Below are positions 1-6,593 of a stretch of DNA of 9,223 bases, piece by piece. This DNA is from Elusimicrobiota bacterium. Lineage in GTDB: Bacteria > Elusimicrobiota > Elusimicrobia > UBA1565 > JACRDR01. Every line of letters starts with the position of its first letter. The first letter of the stretch is position 1. Below the pieces are notes generated by a model. It was not told the DNA's origin, did not search any database, and saw only the letters and a list, made by a program, of their open reading frames with translations. The translations under genes and the position numbers were made by a program. The DNA is taken from positions 1 to 9,223 of the forward strand of contig JACQPI010000008.1 in the NCBI GenBank assembly GCA_016207585.1, given 5' to 3'.

Positions 1-995
1 CCCAGGAGATTTTCCTGGGTGTCGGGCAGAAAGCCCATCTTCGTGATATCCACCTGCACCGACTTGCGGTCGAGTATGCGCATGACGCACGACTCGCCGT
101 AGACCGTCGGCACCATCTCGACGCGGAATTCGATGGGGTTGCCGCCCGCGACGAGCTGGATGCGGCCCGATTGGGGGATGCGCCGCTCCGTGATGTTCAT
201 CGAGTTGGTCATGATCTTGATCTTGGCCACGATGGCGTTGCGGTAGGACCACGGCACGTTGAAGGTGCCGGGCCGGAGCATCCCGTCCACGCGGTAGCGC
301 AGGAGGATCTTGGAGGTCTTCCCGGAGGGATCCTCGAAGGGCTCGATATGGATGTCGGAGGCCTTCATCGAAAGGGCGGCCAGGATGATCGCGTTGACGA
401 ACTTCTCGACCTCCGGCGCCGAGGCGTCCACGTCGGTGATATCCGCCTTGGGGGCGTCCTTGGTCAGCTCCACGCCCCCCGACTCGGGAGGAAGCTCGGA
501 TGCCTTGTCCTGGACCGACTCGACGAGGCGGCTGAGCGCCGCGGCCTCCCCCTTGCCGTAGGCGGTGTCCAACGCCAAGTTGACGTCCTGCGGCAGGGCG
601 AGATAGGGCTTGATCTCCAGGCCGGTGCGCAGGTGGATGTCCTCGCAGGCGAAAAAATCCTTCGGGTCGCTCATCGCGACGAACAGGATCGATTCCTCCT
701 TCGCGAAGGGCACCGCCAGATGCCTGCGGGCGGCCGCCTCCGGGATGATCTGGACGATCTCCCTGTCGAGCTCCATCTGGCTCAGGTCGACCGCCTTGAC
801 CTTCCACTCCTCCGAAAGGACCTTGAGCAACTGGGGCTTGGGGATCATCTGCAGGTCGATGAGGGATTGATGGATGGACTTGTTCTGCTTGCGGGAATCC
901 TCCCCGGCCTGCTTGAGCTGTTCCTCGGTCAGGAGCTTGCGGTCCAGGAGTATCTCCTGGACCGTCTTGCGCCTCTGGAGTCCCTTAACGGCCAT
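1..995 (-). CDS. pilB: Type IV pilus assembly / type II secretion ATPase, PilB/GspE family (C-terminus cut off)
   Basis: This is the N-terminal 331 residues of a hexameric secretion ATPase that powers pilus extension or pseudopilus assembly at the cytoplasmic face of the inner membrane. I translated it by hand. Residues about 10-150 look like the GspE/MshE N-terminal domain (ILLDRKLLTEEQL, then a repeat around IIPEAAARRHLAVPF and VAMSDP). Residues about 195-311 are the start of the ATPase core: APEVEKFVNAIILAAL, the family signature ASDIHIEP (212-219), RVDGML, ITERRIPQSGRI and MRILDR. The Walker A loop lies beyond the window edge, so ATPase competence cannot be checked. The ATG at 995-993 lies inside the last codons of the mutase gene (11-base overlap), which suggests translational coupling; there is no close Shine-Dalgarno. 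A GTG at 1037 would add 14 residues but fits the family less well. PilB versus GspE cannot be decided from this half. Confidence 0.92.
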   Translation of the reverse strand, partial: MAVKGLQRRKTVQEILLDRKLLTEEQLKQAGEDSRKQNKSIHQSLIDLQMIPKPQLLKVLSEEWKVKAVDLSQMELDREIVQIIPEAAARRHLAVPFAKEESILFVAMSDPKDFFACEDIHLRTGLEIKPYLALPQDVNLALDTAYGKGEAAALSRLVESVQDKASELPPESGGVELTKDAPKADITDVDASAPEVEKFVNAIILAALSMKASDIHIEPFEDPSGKTSKILLRYRVDGMLRPGTFNVPWSYRNAIVAKIKIMTNSMNITERRIPQSGRIQLVAGGNPIEFRVEMVPTVYGESCVMRILDRKSVQVDITKMGFLPDTQENLL

Positions 996-2601
996 GGTAT
1001 TCGGTGAAGACCTCGCGTAAAGTATCGCAAATTTCACCGATCGTGGCACCCGCCTCGACGCCGGCGAGAATCAGCGGGAAAATATTTTCCCGGGGCGACG
1101 CGGCCGCCGAGCGCAGCGCCCGGACGGCGCGCTGGACCCGGGGAGCGGACCGGCCGCGGCGGAAGGCCGCCAACCGTCTCTTCTGTTGGGTCTCGATCTT
1201 GGGGGATATCTTCAAGGTGGGGCGCGGCGTCCCCTTGCCCTCCGACTGGAAGCAGTTCACGCCGACGATCTTGCGGCGCCCCGTCTCGACCTCCCGCTGG
1301 GCGCGGTAAGCCGCTTCCTGGATCTCGGCTTGGGCGATCCCCTGCTCGATGAGAGCCAACATGCCCCCCGCCTCGCGGACCTTCTTGAGGCGGTCCCAGG
1401 CGCGCGCCTCGATCTCGTCCGTCAAGGCCTCGACGGCGTAGGCGCCTCCGACCGGATCCACCGCGTCGGGCACGCCGGTCTCGCAGGCCAGGACCTGCTG
1501 GGTGCGCAACGCCAACTCGGCCGACTCCTCGGTCGGAAGGGCCAGCGCCTCGTCGTAGGAATTGGTATGCAGCGACTGCGCGCCGCCCAGGGCGGCCGCC
1601 ATGGCCTGGATGGACACGCGGATCGCGTTGTTGAGCGGCTGCTGGTTCGTCAAGGTCGAGCCGCAGGTCTGCACGTGGAATTTCAGGCCGAGGGTCTTGG
1701 GGTCCCGGGCGCCGTATTCCTCCTTCATCACCCGGTGCCACAGCCGCCGCGCCGCGCGGAATTTGGCTATCTCCTCCAGGAAATGGTTGTGGCAGCCGAA
1801 GAAGAAAGCCAGGCGCGGACCGAACGTGTCGATCGAGAGCCCCCGTTCGAGAAGCGCGCGGATATACACCTCGGCGTTGCCGAAGGTGAACGCCAGCTCC
1901 TGCACGGCGGTCGCCCCCGCCTCCCGGATATGGTAGCCCGAGATCGAGATGGGATGGAAGCCCGCAAACCGCCGGGTCGCGTGCTCGATCGTGTCGACCG
2001 CCAGGCGCAGGCTCGGCCCCGGCGGGAAAATATAGGTCCCGCGCGCGAGAAATTCCTTGAGGACGTCGTTTTGAAGCGTCCCGCGCAGCCGCTCCGGCGG
2101 GATTTTCCGTTTTTTAGCGACCGCCGCGTAAAACGCCAGGAGGACGGGCGCGGTCGCGTTGATCGTCAGCGAGGTGGAGACCTCCTCCAGGGGGATCGCA
2201 TCGAAGAGCCGCTCCATGTCGCCCAGAGTCCCGACATGCACCCCCACCCGCCCCACCTCCCCCCTCGCGCGGGGGCTGTCGGCGTCGAGTCCGATCTGGG
2301 TCGGCAGGTCGAAGGCGGTCGACAGGCCCGTCTGGCCCTGGGAGAGGAGCCAGCGGAAACGCGCGTTCGTTTCCGAAGCGGTCCCGAACCCCGCGTATTG
2401 GCGCATCGTCCAGAGGCGCCGGCGGTACATCGTCTTATGGATGCCCCGGGTGTAGGGCGGCTCGCCCGCGCGGCCCAGCTGCCGCGCCGCGTACGCGCCG
2501 TCGCCGGTGTCCGGCCCGCCCGCCGACGGGCCGTAGACCCGCTTGACCTCGATGCCGGAGGAGGTGACGAATTGCGGCGCTTCCTGCGTTTCTACGCTCA
2601 T
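985..2601 (-). CDS. Methylmalonyl-CoA mutase, large catalytic (alpha/N-terminal) subunit, split type
   Basis: This cytoplasmic adenosylcobalamin enzyme interconverts (R)-methylmalonyl-CoA and succinyl-CoA in propionate metabolism. The 538 residues cover only the acyl-CoA-binding TIM-barrel part. The C-terminal B12-binding domain of single-chain mutases is absent, so a separate small subunit must be encoded elsewhere. Family motifs are intact: TRGIHKTMYRRRLWTMRQYAGF (50-72), GLSTAFDLPTQIG, GTLQNDVLKEFLARGTY, ISISGYHIREAGA and NQQPLNN. Residues that I align with the Propionibacterium active site are present: Tyr69 (Tyr89), Thr175, Gln177, Arg187 (Arg207) and His224 (His244). Tyr plus Arg favour methylmalonyl- or ethylmalonyl-CoA over isobutyryl- or 2-hydroxyisobutyryl-CoA mutases, which replace them. 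The ATG at 2601 lies 21 bases after the DUF192 stop, with no strong Shine-Dalgarno. The gene overlaps pilB by 11 bases. Ethylmalonyl-CoA mutase is the main alternative. Confidence 0.93.
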   Translation of the reverse strand: MSVETQEAPQFVTSSGIEVKRVYGPSAGGPDTGDGAYAARQLGRAGEPPYTRGIHKTMYRRRLWTMRQYAGFGTASETNARFRWLLSQGQTGLSTAFDLPTQIGLDADSPRARGEVGRVGVHVGTLGDMERLFDAIPLEEVSTSLTINATAPVLLAFYAAVAKKRKIPPERLRGTLQNDVLKEFLARGTYIFPPGPSLRLAVDTIEHATRRFAGFHPISISGYHIREAGATAVQELAFTFGNAEVYIRALLERGLSIDTFGPRLAFFFGCHNHFLEEIAKFRAARRLWHRVMKEEYGARDPKTLGLKFHVQTCGSTLTNQQPLNNAIRVSIQAMAAALGGAQSLHTNSYDEALALPTEESAELALRTQQVLACETGVPDAVDPVGGAYAVEALTDEIEARAWDRLKKVREAGGMLALIEQGIAQAEIQEAAYRAQREVETGRRKIVGVNCFQSEGKGTPRPTLKISPKIETQQKRRLAAFRRGRSAPRVQRAVRALRSAAASPRENIFPLILAGVEAGATIGEICDTLREVFTEYHGR

Positions 2602-2622
2602 CGTTTCAGGTATCCGCGGCTC

Positions 2623-2961
2623 TCACCGAATTTCCAGCTGATCCCCGGAAGCAATCGCTCCTCTCAAAGCGCCGCCCGCCAGCTCCAGTACCCCATGCGC
2701 GCCGAAAACCCATGGAGAGAATCGCCAAGGACTTAGATTCTCCATCACCCTCAGGACCCGCAGCTCCCGGTCCACGAACACCGCGTCGATGGAGAACCGC
2801 ATGAAGAGCGTGTGGATCATCGCGCACGGGACGATCCACAACGCCTCGCCCGGCTCCATCCCATCGCGCCCCAGGAGCCCCCGCATGCGGGAAAGCGCGG
2901 TATCCGCCCTGACCACGCGGGAAGCCACCTCCCTCTGCCGCGTCCGGTTGAACAGGGTCAC
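2623..2961 (-). CDS. DUF192 family protein
   Basis: A 112-residue protein of the DUF192 family, whose biochemical role is unknown. The family core is clear: the SRMRGLLGR segment (24-32), then IVPCAMIHTLFMRFSIDAVFVD (43-64, matching the usual 'IHT-MRF-ID-vFld' pattern), a central R-V-L-R-V block and VLELAGG (91-97, usually 'vLElpaG'). Length is normal for a stand-alone domain. No signal peptide is visible, unlike many members that are exported. The start is GTG at 2961-2959; the next ATG codes for Met26, inside the conserved region, so GTG is preferred. No Shine-Dalgarno is seen, but a sigma70-like promoter ends 18 bases upstream. It seems to be the first gene of a unit with the mutase (21-base gap) and pilB. 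Nothing in the sequence links it to mutase function. Confidence 0.85.
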   Translation of the reverse strand: MTLFNRTRQREVASRVVRADTALSRMRGLLGRDGMEPGEALWIVPCAMIHTLFMRFSIDAVFVDRELRVLRVMENLSPWRFSPWVFGAHGVLELAGGALRGAIASGDQLEIR

Positions 2962-2979
2962 GTCGAGAGCCCGGGGCGT

Positions 2980-3008
2980 ATTCTAGATAATATTAAAGCT
3001 CAAGTGAA
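2980..3008 (-). promoter_or_regulatory. Sigma70-like promoter for the DUF192-mutase-pilB unit
   Basis: On the minus strand, TTCACT (3008-3003, four of six matches to TTGACA) is followed by exactly 17 bases and TAGAAT (2985-2980, five of six matches to TATAAT). The spacer is AT-rich, unlike the surrounding GC-rich DNA. A start site near 2973 would leave an mRNA leader of only about 11 bases before the GTG at 2961. This is prediction from sequence only. Confidence 0.5.
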
Positions 3009-3024
3009 CGGGCATCCCTGCCCG
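3009..3024 (-). terminator. Small hairpin after the protease gene, possible weak terminator
   Basis: CGGGCA-TCCC-TGCCCG is a perfect six-base-pair stem with a four-base loop, 6 bases past the protease stop codon. Downstream on the minus strand comes TTCACTTGAGCTTT rather than a run of T, so it is a poor intrinsic terminator. It may instead protect the 3' end of the mRNA. It directly abuts the -35 box of the next promoter. Confidence 0.3.
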
Positions 3025-3030
3025 GATGGC

Positions 3031-4671
3031 TCAGCGGATCAGCGCGACCTTGCCGGTCGTTTGGCCGCGGTCGGTCTTGACGAAGAAGAGGTACGTCCCC
3101 GTCGCGACGGGATTGCCGGCGTCGTTGCGCCCGTCCCAGGAGGTGTTGGCGCCGAGGTCGCGCACGAGCCGCCCGTCCATCGTGTAGATCTTGACGCGCA
3201 CGCCCGAGCCCGCGAGGCTCGTGGGCACCGAAAGCAGCACGGAGCCGCTCTGCGAGGGACGGAACGGATTCGGCACCGCGATGGATTTCTCCCGGCCCGC
3301 GAAATCGGAGAGCGTCCCGCGATTCGAGAGGCGCGCCGCCAAAAAAGCGTTGACCCGGCCGGCCCCCTGCACGGTCGGGTCCTGCCCGACCGACTCCGCC
3401 GAGGAGCGCAGGAGGGTCCGTATCTGATCCGGGGCGCGCGCCGGGTCGGCAGCCAGGAGGAGCGCGGAAAGCCCGGCTACGAGCGGCGAGGAAAACGACG
3501 TTCCGGTCGCGCCGCCCGTCGTGGCGCCGTTGATGTCGGTCGTGACGATCGCCACGCCCGGAGCGACGACGCCGCCCGTGGACAGCTCGGGCCCCCGCGA
3601 GGAGAACGAGGCGACGTTGCCCAGGGAGTCGGTCGCCCCTACGGGGATCACCCCCTGGCAATTGCCCGGCGAGTTCACCGAGGAGCCGTCGTTTCCGGCC
3701 GCGGCCACGACGACTGCGTTCCCGGCCGCGGCGCCGGTCGCCAGGGAAACCGCCGCCTGCACGGACGCGGGGCAGGGGCCCGGCCCTCCGATGCTCATAT
3801 TGATCACGATCCGGCCCGCCATGACGGAGGCCGGCAAGGTCGTCGCGGCGTAAGTCAGGGCGTTGATGATTTGCACATCGCCGGTCTCGCAGGTGCCGGG
3901 CAGGTCGTCGGAGCAGTCCGGGGTGCAGCCCGAGTCCGGGAAGACCTTGAGCGAGATGAGCCGAGCGCCCCAGGAGACCCCCGCGACCCCGGTCCCGTTG
4001 TCGGTGGCCGCGGCGGCGATCCCGGAGACCCGCGTGGCGTGGTTGCATGCCGCGGTGGGCGGCTCGTCGGGGACGCAGGCCCCGCCGCTGCAATCCTGGC
4101 TCGTCCCGATGAGTTTGGATGCGAGATCGGGGTGATCCCCCTCGATCCCGGCGTCGATGACCGCGATCGTGACGCGCGTCGAGAGCCCGGTCTCGAACTC
4201 CCAGCCGCCGAAGGCGTCGATCTGGCTCAGGTGGTACTGGTTCGAGACCTGCGGGTCGTTGGGGGCCTTGAGGGGGCGGTAGATCCGGTTGGGCTCGGCC
4301 GAGACGCCCGGCAAGCCCCGAAGGGTCTCGAGCCCGGACTTGACCGAGACCCCGCCCGGCAAGGCGACGTGAGTCCACCCGACCGACGGCAGCTCGGACA
4401 GGACGCGCGCTCCCGCCGCCGACAGCACGACCCTTCGCTGCGCGGTCGACACGGAGGCGTCGAAGCGCACCAGCGCCTCGCCCTGAGCCACTTCCACCGG
4501 CCGGCCGTCGGAGAGCAGTCCGTAGAGCTTCTCGATCTGGCGGGCGTGCGCCTGAGAGCCGAACAAGGCGCTCCAGCAAAAAATGACGATCCAGAGAACG
4601 GTTTTAGCCTGGACTATGGCCGGCCATAGTCGGTATAGCCGATGGGGATACATTCCGTTCCCGCGGACCAT
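3031..4671 (-). CDS. Secreted subtilisin-like (S8 family) serine protease with C-terminal FlgD-like/sorting-type domain
   Basis: An exported endopeptidase of 546 residues from the ATG at 4671. The start overlaps the stop of the HAD gene (TGATG); Met7 (ATG at 4653) is a second plausible start. A signal peptide (about residues 20-43, ending AHA before RQ) is followed by a prodomain of fervidolysin/I9 type (about 64-130) and the S8 domain (about 145-450). The catalytic triad is visible: Asp173 (VIDAGIEGDHPDL), His211 (NHATRVSGIAA) and Ser392 (GTSFSSP). Oxyanion Asn327 sits in AAAGNDG. The His motif is unusual: H-A-T-R replaces the usual H-G-T-H. Eight cysteines in the mature region would allow disulfides, fitting an extracytoplasmic location. 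The C-terminus (about 466-546: VPNPFRPS, VKIYTMDGRLVRDL, WDGRNDAGNPVATGTY) is a beta-sandwich of the FlgD-Ig/por-sorting-like type; I cannot say whether it is cleaved. Any longer reading upstream of 4671 is only the HAD gene read in another frame. Confidence 0.9.
   Translation of the reverse strand: MVRGNGMYPHRLYRLWPAIVQAKTVLWIVIFCWSALFGSQAHARQIEKLYGLLSDGRPVEVAQGEALVRFDASVSTAQRRVVLSAAGARVLSELPSVGWTHVALPGGVSVKSGLETLRGLPGVSAEPNRIYRPLKAPNDPQVSNQYHLSQIDAFGGWEFETGLSTRVTIAVIDAGIEGDHPDLASKLIGTSQDCSGGACVPDEPPTAACNHATRVSGIAAAATDNGTGVAGVSWGARLISLKVFPDSGCTPDCSDDLPGTCETGDVQIINALTYAATTLPASVMAGRIVINMSIGGPGPCPASVQAAVSLATGAAAGNAVVVAAAGNDGSSVNSPGNCQGVIPVGATDSLGNVASFSSRGPELSTGGVVAPGVAIVTTDINGATTGGATGTSFSSPLVAGLSALLLAADPARAPDQIRTLLRSSAESVGQDPTVQGAGRVNAFLAARLSNRGTLSDFAGREKSIAVPNPFRPSQSGSVLLSVPTSLAGSGVRVKIYTMDGRLVRDLGANTSWDGRNDAGNPVATGTYLFFVKTDRGQTTGKVALIR
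4612..4631. repeat. Exact 20-base palindrome in the protease signal-peptide region
   Basis: GACTATGGCCGGCCATAGTC is a perfect inverted repeat with no spacer. In the mRNA it could fold as an 8-base-pair stem with a CCGG loop. It begins 41 bases after the first base of the 4671 start codon (23 bases after that of the 4653 start), inside the codons for the signal-peptide n-region. The centre is GGCCGGCC. It could influence translation initiation or bind a dimeric protein, or be chance. Confidence 0.75.
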
Positions 4672-5375
4672 CAGCGGGCGGGAACCGAGGAGGCCGGCTG
4701 GTTTTCGCGTCGGACGATGTCCAGTAGATCCAGGATATCCTCGAGCTCGTAGTCGGCCCCGGACTCCTTGGTGTCGAAGGTGTTGCCGTACTTGGCCCAG
4801 GCGGTCTTGATCTCGAGCTTCTTGGCGCCGGCGATGTCGCGGTCGGCCCAGTCGCCCACCATGAGGGTCTCCGCGGGCCGCGTCTCCAAGAGCTCCAGCG
4901 CCTTTTGGAACGGCTGGGGGGCGGGCTTGGTCACGCCGAAATCGGCCGAGGTGATGACATGGTCGAAATAGTGGTGAAGGCCCAGCTCCACGATCCGCAG
5001 CCACACCTCCAGCTTCGGCGCGTCCGAGATCGCGGCGCAGCGGATGCCCATCTTCATGAGCTCGACGAAGGTCATGCCGACGTGCGGGTAGGGCGTCATC
5101 GTCCCGATCTTGGCCCGGCGGTAGCCGATGATCCCCGCCGCGAGGATGCGGTAGTCGATATGCCCCAACTCCTGGTGGAGTATCTTGTCGAAGATCTTTT
5201 GGTCCTCGACGCCCTCCTTCCAGTACATATCGAAAATGCGCTCGACCATCGTCGTCTTGTCCACCTTCAGGCCCGCGCCGATCATCGCCTCGACCGCGGA
5301 ATCGACGGCACTGCGTTTCATGCGCATGAAGTCGATAAGGGTGTTGTCGATGTCAAACAAGACGGCGCGAATCAT
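4671..5375 (-). CDS. HAD-superfamily hydrolase, subfamily IA (TIGR02253-like)
   Basis: A cytoplasmic phosphatase-type enzyme of 234 residues, using an aspartyl-phosphate intermediate and Mg2+. All four HAD motifs are present: motif I DIDNT with nucleophile Asp8 and acid/base Asp10; motif II Ser117 (AAISDAP); motif III Lys150 (GVTKPAP); motif IV GDWADRD with Asp175 and Asp178/Asp180. The insertion between motifs I and II is a helical cap (about residues 17-100), as in subfamily IA. The opening IRAVLFDIDNTLIDF and the long helical cap resemble the TIGR02253 group, common in archaea and uncultured bacteria; the substrate is unknown. The ATG at 5375 is supported by a good Shine-Dalgarno. The gene starts 9 bases after the 203-residue protein and its stop overlaps the protease start by one base, so all are probably on one mRNA. 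A substrate cannot be inferred from these neighbours. Confidence 0.9.
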   Translation of the reverse strand: MIRAVLFDIDNTLIDFMRMKRSAVDSAVEAMIGAGLKVDKTTMVERIFDMYWKEGVEDQKIFDKILHQELGHIDYRILAAGIIGYRRAKIGTMTPYPHVGMTFVELMKMGIRCAAISDAPKLEVWLRIVELGLHHYFDHVITSADFGVTKPAPQPFQKALELLETRPAETLMVGDWADRDIAGAKKLEIKTAWAKYGNTFDTKESGADYELEDILDLLDIVRRENQPASSVPAR

Positions 5376-5380
5376 CGTCT

Positions 5381-5386
5381 ATCCTC
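5381..5386 (-). promoter_or_regulatory. Ribosome binding site of the HAD gene
   Basis: GAGGAT on the minus strand lies 5 bases before the ATG at 5375 and overlaps the stop codon of the preceding gene. It fixes the HAD start and is the clearest Shine-Dalgarno in the window. Confidence 0.65.
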
Positions 5387-5996
5387 ACTGCGAGACACGG
5401 CGGACCCAGTCTTCCCGAACCATCTCGATCGCCTCCAAAAGCTCCCTTTGCGCCCGGCGCTCCTTCGCCCCGCGCATCTTCGCGGCCCGCACGGTCTTCG
5501 CCTTGCCTTGGTAGAACCGGTTGATCCGGGGAATGCATTTCCTGTCGCAATCCTCGAAGAAACCTTCCTCCTTCCTCCCCTGCGCGTAAGCGACGTCCTG
5601 GAAGATAGGATCCTCCGCGCCCTCCAGCGCCAAGGCTCGAATGATCCAATCGGGATGCTGGAGCAAAACCCGGACTCCGAGGATATTCTCGATGTCGTCG
5701 GCGGTCGAGCCCTCCGAGCACCGCATGCGGATCTTCAAAAGGGCCTGCGTCCCGAGCTCCGAGGGACGGTTTTCCAACTCCCCGATGAGGTCCTCCAGGA
5801 TGTCGGGAGGCAGCATATTGCCGTTGCAGGCCTCATCAACGGTCTTGAGTCCCTCCGGGGAGGGGTTCCGGGCGAACAAAAGAACGGGATGATGCGGTTC
5901 CGGCTCCGCCTCGGGCGCCTCTTCCTGCGCCCAAATTCCAGGGCCGGTCAGCACGCACGCCAAAAGGAAAAAAAGAAAAACAGGCGAATTCTTCAT
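5385..5996 (-). CDS. Secreted protein of unknown function (203 residues)
   Basis: I do not recognise this protein. It begins with a lysine and a hydrophobic stretch (PVFLFFLLACVLTGPGIWA) and most likely has signal peptidase I cleavage after Ala23 (IWA before QEE). An LLAC at 11-14 looks like a poor lipobox, but the hydrophobic residues after it argue against a lipoprotein. An acidic, proline-rich linker (24-37) leads to a helical region with leucine-rich amphipathic segments (about 60-130), vaguely like helical repeats. A charged C-terminal helix follows (about 160-200, rich in Arg, Lys and Glu). The mature part has four cysteines (57, 93, 150, 154), including a CDRKC pair, so disulfides are likely in the periplasm. 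Its ATG overlaps the elongation factor P stop (ATGA), and the HAD gene follows after 9 bases, so expression is probably coupled to both. The protein shows no catalytic motif. Confidence 0.8.
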   Translation of the reverse strand: MKNSPVFLFFLLACVLTGPGIWAQEEAPEAEPEPHHPVLLFARNPSPEGLKTVDEACNGNMLPPDILEDLIGELENRPSELGTQALLKIRMRCSEGSTADDIENILGVRVLLQHPDWIIRALALEGAEDPIFQDVAYAQGRKEEGFFEDCDRKCIPRINRFYQGKAKTVRAAKMRGAKERRAQRELLEAIEMVREDWVRRVSQ

Positions 5997-6550
5997 ACCC
6001 GCTCGACGTACTCTCCCGTACGAGTATCGACGCGCACCTGATTCCCCTCGTTGATGAAGAGCGGAACGTTGATCTCGATGCCGGTCTCCAAAGTCGCCGG
6101 CTTGGTCATGTTGCTGACCGAGTCGCCCCGTATGCCGGGCACGGTGCTCGAAACCTTCATGACGACCGAGGCGGGGAGGTCGATGCCGAAAAGGCGCCCC
6201 CCGACGTAGACGCCCAGCACCGTCATGTCTTCCGTCAAGAATCTCGCCTGCCCGCCCATTTTTTTCTTAGAAAAGCTCATCTGCTCGTACGTCTCGGCGT
6301 CCATGAAGACCGCGTTGTCCCCCTCGTCGTAGAGGTAGGTTTTCTCCCGCTTGGTCACGTCGATCTGCTTGAATTTTTCTCCGCTCGGATAGGATCTCTC
6401 CAAGACCGCCCCCGTGTCGAGGTTGCGGACCTTGGCGCGCACCACCGCCTTGGACTGGGACATTCGGTGGTGCTGGTACTTGATGAGCTCGAGGATTTGC
6501 CCGCTGTCCTCGAAAACGAGCCCTTCGTGAAAGTCGCTCGTGCTGATCAT
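5993..6550 (-). CDS. efp: Translation elongation factor P
   Basis: EF-P binds between the ribosomal P and E sites and relieves stalling at consecutive prolines. At 185 residues it has the normal length and three beta-barrel domains: KOW-like domain I (1 to about 64), domain II (to about 128) and the C-terminal OB domain III, with VPGIRGDSVSN, KPATLETG, VPLFI and DTRTGEYVERV. Against my recollection of Bacillus subtilis EF-P the first 47 residues align with no gap. In that alignment the modified Lys32 (loop VKPGKGAA) corresponds to Gln32 (loop HRMSQSKA). This factor therefore lacks both the usual lysine and the rhamnosylated-arginine type residue at the tip. The ATG at 6550 follows the transporter stop by 43 bases. 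A TTGACC box overlapping that stop (6597-6592) is a possible -35, but I see no good -10. The 203-residue gene overlaps its end by 4 bases. Confidence 0.95.
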   Translation of the reverse strand: MISTSDFHEGLVFEDSGQILELIKYQHHRMSQSKAVVRAKVRNLDTGAVLERSYPSGEKFKQIDVTKREKTYLYDEGDNAVFMDAETYEQMSFSKKKMGGQARFLTEDMTVLGVYVGGRLFGIDLPASVVMKVSSTVPGIRGDSVSNMTKPATLETGIEINVPLFINEGNQVRVDTRTGEYVERV

Positions 6551-6560
6551 AAGTTCTCGG

Positions 6561-6567
6561 CTCTCCT
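6561..6567 (-). promoter_or_regulatory. Ribosome binding site of efp
   Basis: AGGAGAG on the minus strand lies 10 bases before the ATG at 6550, a little further than ideal. It supports the chosen start. Confidence 0.5.
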
Positions 6568-6593
6568 GGAAAACTACGCGTTTCGTCGCCCGG

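Noticed and set aside
1..19. CCCAGGA...TCCTGGG dyad at the left edge
   Set aside because: Seven-base arms inside pilB coding sequence, no sign of a terminator or operator role; fits chance.
171..1007. Plus-strand frame of 278 residues
   Set aside because: Antisense to pilB, whose translated product shows clear family motifs.
2993..4579. Minus-strand frame of 528 residues inside the protease gene
   Set aside because: It is a different frame of the same strand, extremely Arg/Gly-rich, with no domain. The S8 frame has an intact triad and signal peptide.
1186..4629. Long plus-strand reading frames (1186-2736, 516 residues; 2812-4629, 605 residues)
   Set aside because: They lie antisense to the mutase, DUF192 and protease genes, which have clear families. 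They encode arginine/glycine/aspartate-rich sequence with no motif, as expected of stop-poor shadow frames in GC-rich DNA.
4672..5004. N-terminal extension of the protease to 5004
   Set aside because: The extra 111 residues are the HAD gene read in another frame. A signal peptide starts only after the ATGs at 4671/4653.
4905..6041. Plus-strand frame of 378 residues
   Set aside because: Antisense to the HAD and 203-residue genes and the end of efp; shadow composition.
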